DNA from: Porphyridium purpureum
Lineage: Eukaryota > Rhodophyta > Bangiophyceae > Porphyridiales > Porphyridiaceae
Assembly (NCBI GenBank): GCA_008690995.1
Contig: VRMN01000007.1
Span: forward strand, 248,001 to 312,000
Direction: 5' to 3'
Length of the DNA: 64,000 nt
Part shown: positions 20,771-32,599 of the stretch, in pieces
How positions within the stretch are numbered: the stretch's first letter is position 1
Layout of the letters: every line of letters begins with the position of its first letter
Position numbers and translations under genes: made by a program
The notes under the pieces: model-generated
What the model saw: only the letters and a program-made list of their open reading frames with translations
Database searches by the model: none
What the model was told of the DNA's origin: nothing

Positions 20771-22092
20771 ATTTGTGGCTCGGTACGGATAGGGCACACT
20801 GCGTGGATGCGAAAGATATCGGACGCCGGCGGTTCAGAGCAAGCAGAGAAGTGCAGATCCATCGCAGCTCGTGAAGAGCTCCATGTTGACTTCACAGGGT
20901 GCAATGCTGGCCTTTCGGGCGAGGAGAAAGGACGCATTCAGGGTCTCCGCGAGTCAGGCAACAGCGTAAGAACCATTTGCGACCCAACATTGCGCGCTCG
21001 AAGAACGTGGGTTTCCGCTATTTGTCTGCTCGAAACGACCACTGCCAGAATTATGCCAATATGAACGCTTGGAAGCTGACGGAGCCGGTCAAAATGAAGA
21101 TTTACAACATTGCTAAGCTTCGGACCACTCACACGGCTCGTCAGCTTCAAGCAGCTCTGCGAATTCGTGGAGCTAAAGCAGTCCAAAGTTTGACGACAAT
21201 CAGGAAAGCAATGAGTGTCACGCATGCATACCGCAAAATTCCAGCTTGTCCGCCACTGACACTCAATCGCAAGCTCAAGAGGCTGACCTGGGCCGGGCAC
21301 CATCAGTTGGAACAGACAAATTGGGCCGCAATCGTGTTCACTGACGAGACGAGGTTCAATTTGGACGGGCCAGGTCGTTTCCACAAGAAATGGTGGCTTG
21401 AGCGCGCCGCAGACGTTCCAGACGTTTAGTCGTGACGTTCTGGCGGCGGCGGATGCATGGTTTGGGTTGGAATTTCTGCAACAGGAAAGAATGACCTGCA
21501 TTTTATGGAGGGAACATTTACAACTGCAAAATATGTTTCCATGCTTCGGGATTACAATATGCTGGACCGTTACCGCTAGCTGGTGGGCCCGAATATGGTT
21601 TGTTATGTAGGATAACGCGCCAGTGCACACAAGTCGCCTGGTTAAGAATTTCATGAATGACGAGAATGTGCAGCTTCTAGACTGGCAAGCGTAATCGCCG
21701 GACTTCAATATCACCGACAACCTGTGAGTGATACTAGAGCGCAAGGTTTACGAGGGTGCAAGGCAGTATCAGACGGTGCTATAGCTCAAGAATGCCATTT
21801 TACTGGCTTGGGAGACGTTGGACCAGCCTGTCTTCACTTATATGTACATGGCTCTGCCAAAACTCGTATTCTACCGTGCGTATCTTCAGAGCACATACGT
21901 GCAAGGAGACTGCGACCGATTCCGATTCTCTATGGCTGAGTAATGGCCAGAAATGTGCCGTGTCCCCTATCCGTTTTGACCTCCTTCACATTCCCTTTTC
22001 ACCGGACCCCTATCCTTTTTATAATAAAGCAGATCATTTTACCAGTAAAGTTTGAAAAATTGTAATGTCCCCTATCCGATTTGGTCGCACTT
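20771..22092 (+). mobile_element. Tc1-like DNA transposon, copy 2, left end missing
   Basis: The right end is complete: inner repeat near 21960, outer repeat near 22067, end at GGTCGCACTT followed by TA (22093-22094). On the left only the inner binding repeat (GGTACGGATAGGGCACAC near 20778) is present and the outer terminal repeat is gone. It is closely similar to copy 3, in the opposite orientation. Confidence 0.85.
20809..21830 (+). pseudogene. Broken Tc1-family transposase (copy 2)
   Basis: The N-terminal helix-turn-helix region (LSGEEKGRIQGLRESGNSV) is in one frame. The central part, with the first catalytic region FTDETRFNLDGPGRFH, is in another (20899-21429). The C-terminal block around DNAPVHTSRLVKNF and SPDF lies in a third and contains stops. 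The residue expected to be the final Glu reads as Asp. It has several breaks and is not functional. Confidence 0.85.
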
Positions 22093-22291
22093 TACGTGAG
22101 TTCGTTGCGAAATGATGCAGTGTTTGTATTTTTGTGGGGACGGGGCCTTCTTTGTAGGTGTTTGCGCTCGGGACGTTGTGGGAGAAGGAGGGTTGCGAAG
22201 GGTAAACACATCCATAGACAAAGGGTTGTCGAGCAGAGCATAGGTTGTGGAGCGTGATTTCGCATGCGCAGGGGCTAAAAAAGCAGTCGCA

Positions 22292-23008
22292 ATGGTTTTC
22301 GAGCGCGTCGAGTTTTTTCAGGGTCGTGGGAGCGACGTAGGCAGCCTGCTTTTGGAGTTGGATGGTCGCCGTGGGCTCATCGAGGGCTCAGTTAGTCTTG
22401 GATCTGTAAAGCTTCCAGACGATGCCGCACGCCTCGCGATCATGTGCTCCGGTTTGATTTGCTTGCGGATTTTCGAATCCGGAAAGGTTGAGAATTTGGA
22501 ACTCGTCGGATTGCTCAAAGTTGTCGTTCTGAATGTCACGAGTGCACTGCTGGGCTCTCATTCGGAAGCCATAAAGGTGAAGTTGATCGAAGAGATTGGT
22601 ACAAAGCGTGAATTTCAGATCGACTTGAAAGCGATGATGGTCGCGATTGAAATTACGGAGCGATGCGTGTTGCTCGTCAAGGAGAGTGATCCCGATGCGC
22701 AGGAGCTACAGGTTAGGACTTCGATCAAATCATGTATCGATAGTCTTGTAAAGCAGTTCTCCTCGCTCGCGACAAGATTTTTCACAAACTTCTGTACCGG
22801 CAAAGAGGAAATGAACGAGTTTCTCACTATCATGATGGAAATGGCTTTCGAGGCTGGTAGCAAGATCTTGCAAGGCGCGCAGTATACAAGTCTGCGAGAG
22901 AATTACGAGAAGTTGAGCCGCGAAACCCAGCAGCTACAAGAGACAGTCGCGTCCCTGCAGAATGAGAACGCCCAGCTCAAAGCCGGCCTGGTGAATCCGT
23001 TCAAATGA
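22292..23008 (+). CDS. Hypothetical coiled-coil protein with C-terminal NPF motif
   Basis: The product is 238 aa from ATG 22292; the frame is open 15 codons upstream without another ATG. No family is recognised. It is largely helical, with a hydrophobic stretch VGLLKVVVLNVTSALL near residue 75-95. A coiled coil near the end has heptad-like spacing (LRENYEKLSRETQQLQETV). The last residues are NPFK, and NPF near a C-terminus is the classic ligand of EH domains; a two-EH-domain protein is encoded at 46968. It stands just after Tc1 copy 2, which could have altered its promoter. Confidence 0.55.
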   Translation: MVFERVEFFQGRGSDVGSLLLELDGRRGLIEGSVSLGSVKLPDDAARLAIMCSGLICLRIFESGKVENLELVGLLKVVVLNVTSALLGSHSEAIKVKLIEEIGTKREFQIDLKAMMVAIEITERCVLLVKESDPDAQELQVRTSIKSCIDSLVKQFSSLATRFFTNFCTGKEEMNEFLTIMMEMAFEAGSKILQGAQYTSLRENYEKLSRETQQLQETVASLQNENAQLKAGLVNPFK

Positions 23009-23774
23009 GATTTCCCAGTCTCCGGGCCAAGCGCAAGTTTGCAGAGTTGATGCAAGCGGAAAGGATGCTTTTAACTTGGCAATCTGGTCACCTTTGTAGC
23101 GGGAAGAGTACGCACAAGTTTGAGTTTGGTGACGAAGCGACAGATCGACACGGATAAACTGAATAAATTTGTCGCAGAGGATGTCGGGCACTGTTCGTCA
23201 GCGGAAGGTATCATGCGATGGATCCACGTCCACGTACAATCCCTTTACTGCTGCGTCTATCGCAGAAAACAAAGTCAGACATGCAGTCGTGGACGGACAA
23301 TCAGCAGGGTTTCTAGCGCAGTCGGCTCGCGTGGTCAGCTCGCGTTGCTGTAGAACGCAGAGGGAAAAACCTTGTTTCAGACGACAAACATTGCTTTGTC
23401 TAAATTGTTAGGTTAAGCAATTTGGACATCGGCCTTTCGATAGCGACGTCTGGCGACACCCTGGGGTTTGTGGACTAGTGCAGGGTGTGGCTCGACGCAC
23501 AAGGTATTTTGGCTTGCGAGTGATGACGCATTGTCACAAGTAAGAGAGAAAAGCGGAATAGACGAACGAAATAGTTGTATGAATTAAATGACTCAGCGTA
23601 TAAATTATTCTCAATCGTGGTTCGTGTTCTCGCCAGGAAAAGCTTCGTGCATGTTTGAAGCTGCTTGGACATTTTTGCAATGAGTGCCTATCCTGGTCGC
23701 TAAATCGCGAACGAGGACAACTTTAAGCTTCCTTCGACGAAAAATGAGTTTGTCGCATGGCAAGCAAATCTACA
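23009..23774. other. Intergenic, nothing recognised
   Basis: Only short frames on both strands, without domains or repeats that I can support. Confidence 0.4.
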
Positions 23775-24308
23775 TTACTTTGCGGGCTTTGGCGAGCGCG
23801 GTGAGCGCGGAAATGGTGGCACGAGCTCTCTTCGCCGCGTGGCGAACGGATTCCTGTCGATCATGTCGGCGTCCCAATCTGGCCGCGAGCCTGGCATCCC
23901 TGTGAAAGGAAAGGGTACCCCGGGCCCTCTGCTCTGCGCGCGAAACGGGTTGGTGGGGGCGATGTTGTCGCGCTCATCTTGGTTCGTTGGCCCTGACGAG
24001 TTCGGTATATCTGCGAATGGTACCGCAAGCGCTATTTCATGCTTGTCAGACGGGTTGCTGGCGCCTTCAAGCTCAGAAAGACCTGGTTGACCATGCTCTG
24101 ATCGATCGTCCGAAGATTCGTCATCCCCTCTGTCTTTCTCGTCGGTGGACTGACGTGTTCCTATCACGCCCGAGACCATGACTGGCTCGGGCTGGTTGAC
24201 TTCTGTCTTTTCTCGATTCGAACAATCTCTTTGCTGCGGCCCCGGAACCGGTTGCCAATTTCCCTCTACTGTGTTCTGCTGGTCTTTTCCCGTGGCTACC
24301 CCCGTCAA
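23775..24308 (-). CDS. Pro/Ser-rich reading frame with two NPF motifs, partial
   Basis: The open minus-strand frame of about 177 codons ends at 23775. It has no ATG near its start, so it may be the last exon of a spliced gene or a decayed 3' end. The composition is that of a disordered tail: acidic in the middle, then Pro-rich. Two NPF tripeptides lie at 23943-23951 and 23844-23852, both near the C-terminus and with basic residues after them. Such tails bind EH domains in endocytic proteins. Upstream minus-strand frames to about 25100 might hold earlier exons, but I cannot show splice sites. What it does is unknown. Confidence 0.35.
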   Translation of the reverse strand: MTGVATGKDQQNTVEGNWQPVPGPQQRDCSNREKTEVNQPEPVMVSGVIGTRQSTDEKDRGDDESSDDRSEHGQPGLSELEGASNPSDKHEIALAVPFADIPNSSGPTNQDERDNIAPTNPFRAQSRGPGVPFPFTGMPGSRPDWDADMIDRNPFATRRRELVPPFPRSPRSPKPAK

Positions 24309-26827
24309 ATAGTAGGTGATGATCTAGCAATATGCTCATCGTCTCTGCAACCCTCTTTTTCGTTGACATGTTGTGCGGCAGAGGTGGAAAGGTTTTCAGA
24401 GCTGCTCCGGACGGGCACTTTTTGGGTCATTTTCGTCGTCCCTGCGGAGTCATTATTGTACCTTTTTTGTCGTCCGCCAGTACCAAAGCAGACGCAGACA
24501 TTCCCCATACTTCCTCGCCCACGGACGAGTCTGTCACAATCTAAACAAGCTTCCTCGAGCGTCAGCTTCGATCTTTCGCGCCACTTGAGCATCACCGCCT
24601 GCCTGTCGTCGCTTGCCGATATCAAATACATATTCCTACGCACGCCAGCCACTGACCTCTTTCCTTCGCAAAATATCCTGGCTGCGCTCCTTCAACTATA
24701 TGTATCGGACCTGGTCTCGAAATTCCTCAAGCAAGCCAACATCGGCGGAAGAAACTGCAGCGTCATAATAAAATAGGCCTGCTGTGAAGATATCACTGTA
24801 CACAGCCACTCTATGCAGGAGCCGGAGCACGTGGGGTCGCGAAAAGCGACGTGTCCTGCGGATGGCGCGAAAGGCGGAAAGGGCGGAACGACCCCTCGCC
24901 GTGCTGGCAGGGCGTTGCAACCCGTCCGGGCTGCCATGCAATTGCTCTCGGGGACAAGCACGTCCGCACATGCAGCGCGTGTTGCCTTCACCTGCCCTGC
25001 AGGGCACACCGTCGCATTTTTAAAGAGCGCCTCGCCCCACGACTGCATGCGTAGGGCTTCAGTAAAGGAAGCAAGGTGATACCGGAGAGTAGCAGTCTTC
25101 ACTCGGAAATCATCATGGCGCTCACCTTCGGTAACACCATCCCCACGGTTCTATCGGGCATGCCTGTTCAACACCTGCAGACACATGATTGACGCATGGC
25201 GCGGCAAACGGACGGTCGAGTCGAGAGCTGGTTGTGGTGTGCGTGTGGTGGTCAAATGCGACGACCTTTTCTTAATGAACGCAGAATCTGTCCGCCGTAC
25301 GTATGTCATGGACCGCTCGGCAAGAGCCGAAGAGTATTGTAGATCATGGAACCATTCTGAGTTGTGCAAGTTGTCTCTGTGCTTGTGCGCAGGCGGATCG
25401 TTGACGGTCTGGAACTTCAGCCCGTAAAACTGAATTTGTGTTTGCAAGGGATTATCGCGGAAGTGGATTGTGAATCCAGGCTTCGGTGTCTATTTAACAT
25501 GGTCCGCCAGCTTATGTGTTCTCTGACGGTGAGTACGCCAAGAAGAGTTTCTAGCTCGTTGAACATGCCGTGCGCGGCGTTCGATGCTGGCTTTCGCTAC
25601 TGTAATCGTAGGGAATCACTGGCCAGGTCTCGTCGGCACATGAGCACGATCTCCTACAGTAGGATACGCCTAAGCCTCATCCCTGCACTCACACTCTCTC
25701 TTTCTGCTTCTTCTATTGTACCACAGAGAGAAAACGGGCGTCAAAAGGTGTAAGTTTGCCCTCGCTCTTCAATCCGTCCGACATGACTTGGTGATTACTT
25801 CCACATCTTCGGACGCCTTTCTCTCCTGTTACCCATCAGGTCACAAATGCCACCGTACAAACGCATGATCATTCGAGCAAAGTTGTCGCATTCTAATGGC
25901 GGGCACGTGAGGTGGCGAGAACATGGCGGATTAACACAAGCCGGTCTCTCCAACCGCTGCGATAATTTCGACTTTTTGTATCTTGGCTCTTGCCCGATCT
26001 TGTCATTGTGTCCGCATGACTTTCCGCGTAAAACTGCCATCACATGATTCGTTTTCCCATGTGGCCCCAGAAGCTCGGCACGAGAATCTCACTTGTGGAT
26101 GTTCCGGTTCTCTAGCGAATCAATCAATCATACAGCCATGCTGCCGTGTCCGCGTGCGACTGTGGCGCTGCTCCCTCCCTCCAATTCGGCCGTGTCGGTT
26201 GCTCCATCAAAACACACGAATTTATCATCGTGTGCATTGTTACGAAACACTTGAATTTATTCTATTAAACGATGATTTTTAAACATTGAAAAGGTGAGCA
26301 CAGCAACGCAACGCAAGATCACACGTCAGCAGTATTGAATGAGAAAACGGGCTAGCCTTTTCTGCATGAGTCCTGTTTTTCTATTCGGCTGCTTGTAGTA
26401 GTGGTAAGGCGTTGCTCGGCTGCTGGATAGGCTTGGTAGAAGAAAGCCGAAAAGGAACGAGGACAGAACATGTTTCATGTGGCGTCTGTGAAGGAGTAAG
26501 AAACTGGAAGACCTGCTCTGGGGTGTTTGCGTATCGGACGGTTGCGGGAAGAACCCGAAATTCCCTGTGAAGAGACACGTTGGGAGGGAAATAAGAAAGG
26601 AAAGTTAGGAAGGCCACGTCCGGTTGCGCTGTGGCGTGCCGTGAAAGTCATCGCAAGAATTGTCGTTGTTGTGTGTCTCGAGTCTCAAACATCGAAAGGA
26701 CCGAGAAGGCTGCCGGCGATTCGTCATTTGCCGTGTTCGCTGCGCGGCAGCTAGACGTATTGTTTCCATCCCCGGGTGGGGACACCGGCTTCAACGGGTG
26801 GCGAGTGAGGGGAAAGAAAAGGAGAAG
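24309..26827. other. Long stretch without a supported gene
   Basis: Several overlapping minus-strand frames at 24305-25102 could be upstream exons of the NPF frame, but no domain supports them. The rest shows nothing I recognise. The last 150 bases are the leader of the coiled-coil gene at 26828. Confidence 0.35.
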
Positions 26828-28753
26828 ATGGCATCTACGAGTGAGGGTATGACAGCGCCGGGCGAAGCCGGCGCGGCCGACGGCCCCTCGCGCTTATCGC
26901 AGGAGCGCGCGGCGTCAATTACAGTTATGAAAAATCAGATGGATAGCATTGAGGCTTCTGTGCAGAGTATTGGCAAAGAAATTCAAGCCGCAGACGCCGC
27001 GTTGAAGACGATGACAAATGATATCGAAGCCAGAAGGGAAAGAATCAAGCAGCTGGTCGAACGCGGCACGAGCATGGAGCTGACTCTCAACAAAGAACGA
27101 AAACAGCTTCAAGCGGCCGAACAAAAGCTCCATGAGACAAAGCAACTGATTCGGACCCTGGACATGCGACACAAAGCGATACATTTGGAGATGACCAAGA
27201 AACGCGCAAAACTCGCCGCACTTGACGACCCACGCTCTGACGGCGCAAAGCTCGAGCAACTGCGAAACGAGCTGCGGGAGACAGAGTTAAAAGTGAAGCG
27301 GGTGCAAGAAGAGCGCGCAGAGATCTACCGCGAGCAATCGAGGATCGAGTTCGAAAAGCGAAGGGTCCAGAACGATGGCGAGAGGAGGAAGGTGGACACG
27401 GCGAGAACGCTGCAGCGCATCCGGGAGGCTAAGAAACAGCTGCAGGCGGCAAAGCAGCGACAGATAGATCTCAGGCAGGACATGGAAGCCAAGGCCCGGG
27501 AAATGGCGCTCGAAAATGAGAAGCGAGCCGCGGCACAGCAGGTCAGCATGGGCGCGGGTGTCACGGGGACTATCGGAGCCCTCGCAGTTCCTGGATTTGG
27601 CTGGATATTTGCAGTCGGTGCAGCCGCTGCTGCCGCCGCAAGCCTGGCAAAGGCGAGCTTTCATAGGATACGCGCGAACAACATGAAATCTCAGCTGGAG
27701 CGAATGCGTAGTCTACTGCAGGACTTGGAATCCTTGACGCTGAATATTGAGGCCGACATGCTGCAGTTAAAGGAGGAGCTGCAGATGAACAAGGCGTCAG
27801 AACAAGCCTCGGTTTTGGAAATGCACAAGGTTGCTGGAGAGGAGCGCGAAGCGCGGCTCCGCTTTGAGAGTAAAACGCGCCAGCTGGAGGGTCTTGTTGG
27901 GAAACAGGGTAAACTTGAGGGGCTCACAGTCACCGAAAAGGAGAAGATCGAGAGCACGAAGGCGGCTCTGCATAAGCAGTTTGGTGAGCACGCTGCGTCG
28001 ATCTCTCAGGTTCAGAGCAAGCTGATGGCTCAAAATGAGGCGTTGGCTTACGGTGTTGAGCTGGCAAATCAGAAACAAGCTCAGATAACGAAGTTGACCG
28101 TGGCACTGGAAGAGGTTAAAGGTGAGCTGATTGTTAAGAGTCAGGAACTGACCGACGCGAAAAAGAATCGGGACGCAAAGTGCGCAGAAATCACCTCTTT
28201 GAAGCACGCTGAAAACGAACTCAAGACGGAGCAGAAGGAACTGAAAAAGACGGTTGCGGAAACGATACAATCGTTACGAAATGAAGAGCTTGCAAGGAAA
28301 AAGCATGAGGAGCTCACCAAGCTGTTGGAACAGAAGCGGCAGGAGCAGCAGAGGAAAGAAGAGGAAAATCGCTTAGCAGATGAGCGCCATGCCAAAGAGA
28401 AGGAAGAGATGAGAGAGCGCCTGGCACTTCAGCGTCAGCAAAAGAAAGAGAAGGATTATTCGACCGCGCAAAATAGCGCACAAGCGACCAATGTTGCAGG
28501 AGCAACGACCACTCGCTACAATGCGGCGCAAGGGTCACACATGCAAATATCCGAAGAGGCGGCGCAGTCAAAGAGGGGTTTCGCAGTGAATGCAGACAAA
28601 GTTCAAAGTGCACTGCACGAGCTGGACGCAGCCGCGGCACCGGCACTTCGCGCACTGGACGCAGCAATGGCACCGGCACTTTCCGCAGATGCAGAGGCGC
28701 CGGAGAAGGAGAATGCGAAGAAAAGAACGACGGTGGTGCCATTCGCTGTTTAG
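26828..28753 (+). CDS. Long coiled-coil protein with a Gly/Ala-rich hydrophobic core
   Basis: The product is 641 aa from ATG 26828 (MASTSEG). The frame is open a further 56 codons upstream with another ATG at its start, but that extension is basic and Cys-rich, so I do not think it is coding. Residues ~25-235 form a long coiled coil. Residues ~240-282 are strikingly hydrophobic (MGAGVTGTIGALAVPGFGW, then a run of Ala), enough for a helical membrane hairpin of glycine-zipper type. Residues ~285-540 are again coiled coil, very rich in Lys, Glu and Gln. The tail has a short repeat (PALRALDAA/PALSADAE). The build, two coiled coils around a small hydrophobic hairpin, suggests a membrane-anchored tether or a membrane-inserting helical protein. 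Both are inference. Confidence 0.7.
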   Translation: MASTSEGMTAPGEAGAADGPSRLSQERAASITVMKNQMDSIEASVQSIGKEIQAADAALKTMTNDIEARRERIKQLVERGTSMELTLNKERKQLQAAEQKLHETKQLIRTLDMRHKAIHLEMTKKRAKLAALDDPRSDGAKLEQLRNELRETELKVKRVQEERAEIYREQSRIEFEKRRVQNDGERRKVDTARTLQRIREAKKQLQAAKQRQIDLRQDMEAKAREMALENEKRAAAQQVSMGAGVTGTIGALAVPGFGWIFAVGAAAAAAASLAKASFHRIRANNMKSQLERMRSLLQDLESLTLNIEADMLQLKEELQMNKASEQASVLEMHKVAGEEREARLRFESKTRQLEGLVGKQGKLEGLTVTEKEKIESTKAALHKQFGEHAASISQVQSKLMAQNEALAYGVELANQKQAQITKLTVALEEVKGELIVKSQELTDAKKNRDAKCAEITSLKHAENELKTEQKELKKTVAETIQSLRNEELARKKHEELTKLLEQKRQEQQRKEEENRLADERHAKEKEEMRERLALQRQQKKEKDYSTAQNSAQATNVAGATTTRYNAAQGSHMQISEEAAQSKRGFAVNADKVQSALHELDAAAAPALRALDAAMAPALSADAEAPEKENAKKRTTVVPFAV

Positions 28754-30515
28754 TCTTGATTTGGCTTTTGTTCGTGCGGTCCTTCATTGTCGTATATTAT
28801 GAGTTATCGTGGGGGCCGCAATTCGCAAGAAAATTAATGTGTCTTCGGGACCAAGAGCGGCAGGTGGCTTCCAATTCAACAAGGAAGCGCTCCAACGCAA
28901 GCCGTCGGTTCGATGTAGGTTTGGCACACAGATTGAGGTGCGGGCGTACTATATGTTGAGCAACGGCCCTAGTCGTCGGGTGTGGAGAAGAATTTGATTG
29001 AGGTAGGCGAGCATTCCTGCAGTCGCCAGGATTACAGCGGCTGCATTCAGATTTGCCACTACACTTCGTTGTACTGCCTTTGGTCGCACATTAGGACCAC
29101 GAGAACACAAGCTGAACGGGTCGGCGCGGTCCTGGACCATGTCCGTTCTCTTGCGCTCTGTTCCCTAATAAAGTCCGCGAATGCATTACAGTCGTACACA
29201 TCAGAAACGGCAAGTCGGTCTGGGTCTGCGTGTGATTGAGCGCGTAGGTAGGGCCGTCGCACGGCTGGACATTTTCGATGTTGACACTGTCTCGGCAAGT
29301 GGATGATGTGAGGTCGGTACATGAAACCTTCATATCCTCTGTACTACTCGTACATCCGAGAGAGTTTTCCAGTCCTTCAAGTGGCCTCCATAGCTCCTCC
29401 ATACCCACCGTAAGCCTGCATACCCGTGCTTTATAGAACCCACCAGGCACCATTCAGCATCACGCGCCACCTGCCGCAATTTCGTGCGCGTCGTTCTGTA
29501 CCCGAATCGGCAACTGGGACCGTTGAGCCGATAACAGAAACTGGAAACCTGACGAACCGGATTATGCAAATGGAATAGAGAGAGAAATGGTCGAAGGGAA
29601 TAGCAGGAAGGAAAAGCCAATTATTTGGGGAAAACAAGAGGTTGTGGAGTGCCGTCGGCAAGGGCAGCGCCATAAAAAGTGTGATTCAAACCTAGCTGTC
29701 ATTTTCAGAACATTTCAAAGAGATATACGCTCGTCCGACCCCTGTCGTGCGCCTTTTTCGCAAATCCAACCCGAGAATTCCGACGACCGTTTCAATTCAA
29801 TCAACCCCAGTCTCCTCGTTCTCTTTTAGTATTGCTCTCTTTTTCTACCTTGACCTCGAAATTCCAGGGAATTGGCCTGCACCATCTCCTTTCTATGCCC
29901 TTCGTCTTTGTCTTGTCCAGCCAGGATCCATGTAATAAGTCGCCAGAAACGACACGCGCCGTTTCGTGCTCCAGAAAAGCCAGGTCGAGCAAACAAATAT
30001 TGCACAAGCCGTTTCCTTTTCCTCCTTTATTTTTTTTCTTTCAAGAAGAGCGTACGAGATCAAGCGGAAACGCTGTTCAATATTACCTCTCAAACATCCG
30101 CGAAAGCCGAGAGGATCTGTTACCAATGCTTCGGATAGTGCACGTTTCACCATGCGTCAATGGCACAGAACCGCTTGCTGAAGCACTACGCTACGTCTTT
30201 TGGACATGCGCACGCAGCTCAGCTTCAATGTCCGCGTCTGCACTCGAGAGCTTCGCCCACGTGCGGATTTTGGACGATACCGGCGTTCGACAACAGCATG
30301 CAGTCAAATGAGGCTACGGTTGTAAGTTTATACTGTTCGCGAGAGCAACTTTCGGGCGCAACAGGCCGATTAGAATTTTTCCCTTTCTATCTCTGGAAGA
30401 GCTCGCGAAATCATCCGCACCTTGCGCATACACGCCAAGCAAGAAAGACCAAAATATGAAAGACACAGCTGCTCCATTAAAGTCGGTTTGTACAGTGCTG
30501 AAGTGCGAACAATCG
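28754..30515. other. Intergenic, up to the nested transposon block
   Basis: No supported gene or RNA. The last 16 bases before 30516 resemble the terminal repeat of the Tc1 family (AAGTGCGAACAATCG), discussed under findings. Confidence 0.4.
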
Positions 30516-30620
30516 TGGATTAGCAGTAATGAAATGGGCTTAAATTACTACTAAATGGTGGACCTAATGAGGGTGGATAGGTTAAAAAACCCCAAAGGAC
30601 TCTTTAGTCACCGATGCTAC

Positions 30621-30970
30621 TGTTGTAATTCTTGACTGCTTCTGACGAATAGGCGATCGCGATGGCCCGTTCATCTCGTTCTTGACTCCGATTACGATGG
30701 AAGTTTCAGAACGATGAGTTTCAGCATAAAACTCTTTTATCTTAACAACTTACCTTTTGTCTTTTCTTCTGTGCTTCTTCATTCTGTCTCTTCTACTTTG
30801 CTCCACCCCGCCACAGGCGTGCCGCAATTTATAGTCGCGTTCGCGGCAAATGGCCAGTGCATTGTGCCTGTGCCGCGACCCCTCGGGTGCGTATTTTGAA
30901 ATCTGCACAATAATCAACTTGCGTCCCTTCGCGAGCATCTCGATGAGGAACCCTGCTCGAAGTTGTCACA
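30621..30970 (-). repeat. 3' LTR of element B
   Basis: Plus-strand TGTTGTAATT...GTTGTCACA; matches 36165-36514 without a difference that I can see. It contains the motif CAATTTATAGTCGCG. Confidence 0.9.
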
Positions 30971-31345
30971 CTCATCTTTTTCTTTTTTTTTCCGAGATGC
31001 TCACCGCTAAGAGCTTTCATCTTCGTGAAGAAAAACAATTTTTGTTCCGCCATCTTCATTCTTGTTCAGGTTCTGTGCCGTACACTCCTGGCCAAGATGG
31101 TTGTCCCAGGTGCAATTTCAAGGTCTGAACTCCAGTTTTATAGTAAAAACGAGCGTTTTCATATGAAATCAATGTTTATACCTTTTTTAACATATTTTTG
31201 TTCCTCAGGTCAGAGGTCAGCGCGCGCTTTTGCGGGACCCCATGAGGCCATGAAGGGGTTCAAGACATGTGAAAGAAGACTAACGCATCTACTGCACTCG
31301 GGCATACGATCGCGACCAAGTCCAGCAACCGCAAGCATCGGAAAC

Positions 31346-32381
31346 ATGGCACCACGGCTCTCCGACTTCGAGAAAGGGCAGATTGACGCTCTGCACCGGC
31401 TCTGTCTGACGCCGCGGGCCATTGTAGCACGTCTTCGTCCGCGACCAGACAAGACCCGACCATCGTACAAGACTGTGGAGCGATTTCTGAAGAATCGAGG
31501 CAAGACAAGGGTTTTCAAGAAGCCCGGACCGGCACGGACAATATCGCCGAAATTGGAGCGTCGCCTGATTCGGCACGTCATTACGGATAGATTGACGTCT
31601 GCACAGGCAGTGACGGAGTTGCAGCTTGCGTGCAGTGCGAGAACTGTTCGTCGTATCCTGCAGAGATCACCAGAGGTTCGTATTATCGCGCAGAGGCGAA
31701 AGTTCTTCATTTCGGAAAAGAACCGAGTCAAGCGGCTTGCATTTGCTCGAGAATACGTTCACAAGCCGCTATCGGTTTGGAAGAACGTCATCTTCTCGGA
31801 TGAAAAAGATCTTTCGGCTGGACGGGCCGCACGGGTACAACAAGACTTATCAGCGAACGCGAGGCCCTGAGCCCGCGCCAACCATGCGTCGCCATAGTGG
31901 CGGAGGATCAGCGATGGTTTGGGGTGCCATGTCGTGGCACGGACTGAGTACGTTGCATCGTGTTCAAGGTTCGCTGAATGCCGAGCGATATCGGCAGGTT
32001 ATGCTGAACGTCATGATGCCCTGGGCACTGGAACTGCCTTGGCGCCTTGATCAGCCGGATTGTCCATTCATATTTCAGCAAGATAATGCGCCCGGACATG
32101 CAGCGCTGAGCACGCGCGAGCTGTTTGACACGGTCGGAATCGCACTACTTGATTGGCCAGCGCGGTCGCCGGACTTGAATCCAGTTGAGAATCTGTGGGC
32201 GATCGTTTCTCGCCGTGTGCATTGGCAGGGACGCCAGTTTATGCGCCTCGATGACATGCTTCCAGTTATCTATGACTGCTGGCGAACGGAAGCGCCAAAG
32301 TATGTTGAGGCACTTTTCGAGAGCATGCCCCGTCGCCTGCAAGCTTGCATCGACGCCGGTGGCCGTCAAACCAAGTACTAG
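31346..32381 (+). pseudogene. Tc1-family transposase E, inside element B, one frameshift
   Basis: From ATG 31346 the N-terminus has two helix-turn-helix-like parts (LSDFEKGQIDALHRLC, then a paired-like segment rich in Arg). The first catalytic region reads VIFSDEK, where one base is missing near 31803 and the frame shifts. The rest (FRLDGPHGYNK, QQDNAPGH, DWPARSPDLNPVENLW) is open to the TAG at 32379. Thirty-four residues separate the second Asp and the Glu, so the triad is DD34E. Apart from that frameshift it looks whole. It belongs to a lineage different from copies 1-3, and I could not define its terminal repeats. Confidence 0.85.
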
Positions 32382-32599
32382 TTTCGTTACTACAGTTAAA
32401 TCTCTTCTCATAAGCGTGTTTGTCCTCATCAACCTGTTTTATTGTTTTTCTCTTTTTCGGCACTTCTCACACCTGTCGTTTTGTTCTACGATACCTTTGG
32501 ACGCCCCTACCCATTTTCCGTGCCGCTGATTCTTTTCGTGCCATCAAAACAGACGACAACCTAGTCGAAAAGCCGAGTTATTCACAAAAAACTTCATTT

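Noticed and set aside
23120-23411. Two overlapping plus frames
   Set aside because: Short, in different frames, no domain, no ATG-based coding case.
30714-30899. 61-codon frame found identically at 36258-36443
   Set aside because: Both lie inside the identical LTRs of element B, so identity reflects the LTR, not a gene.
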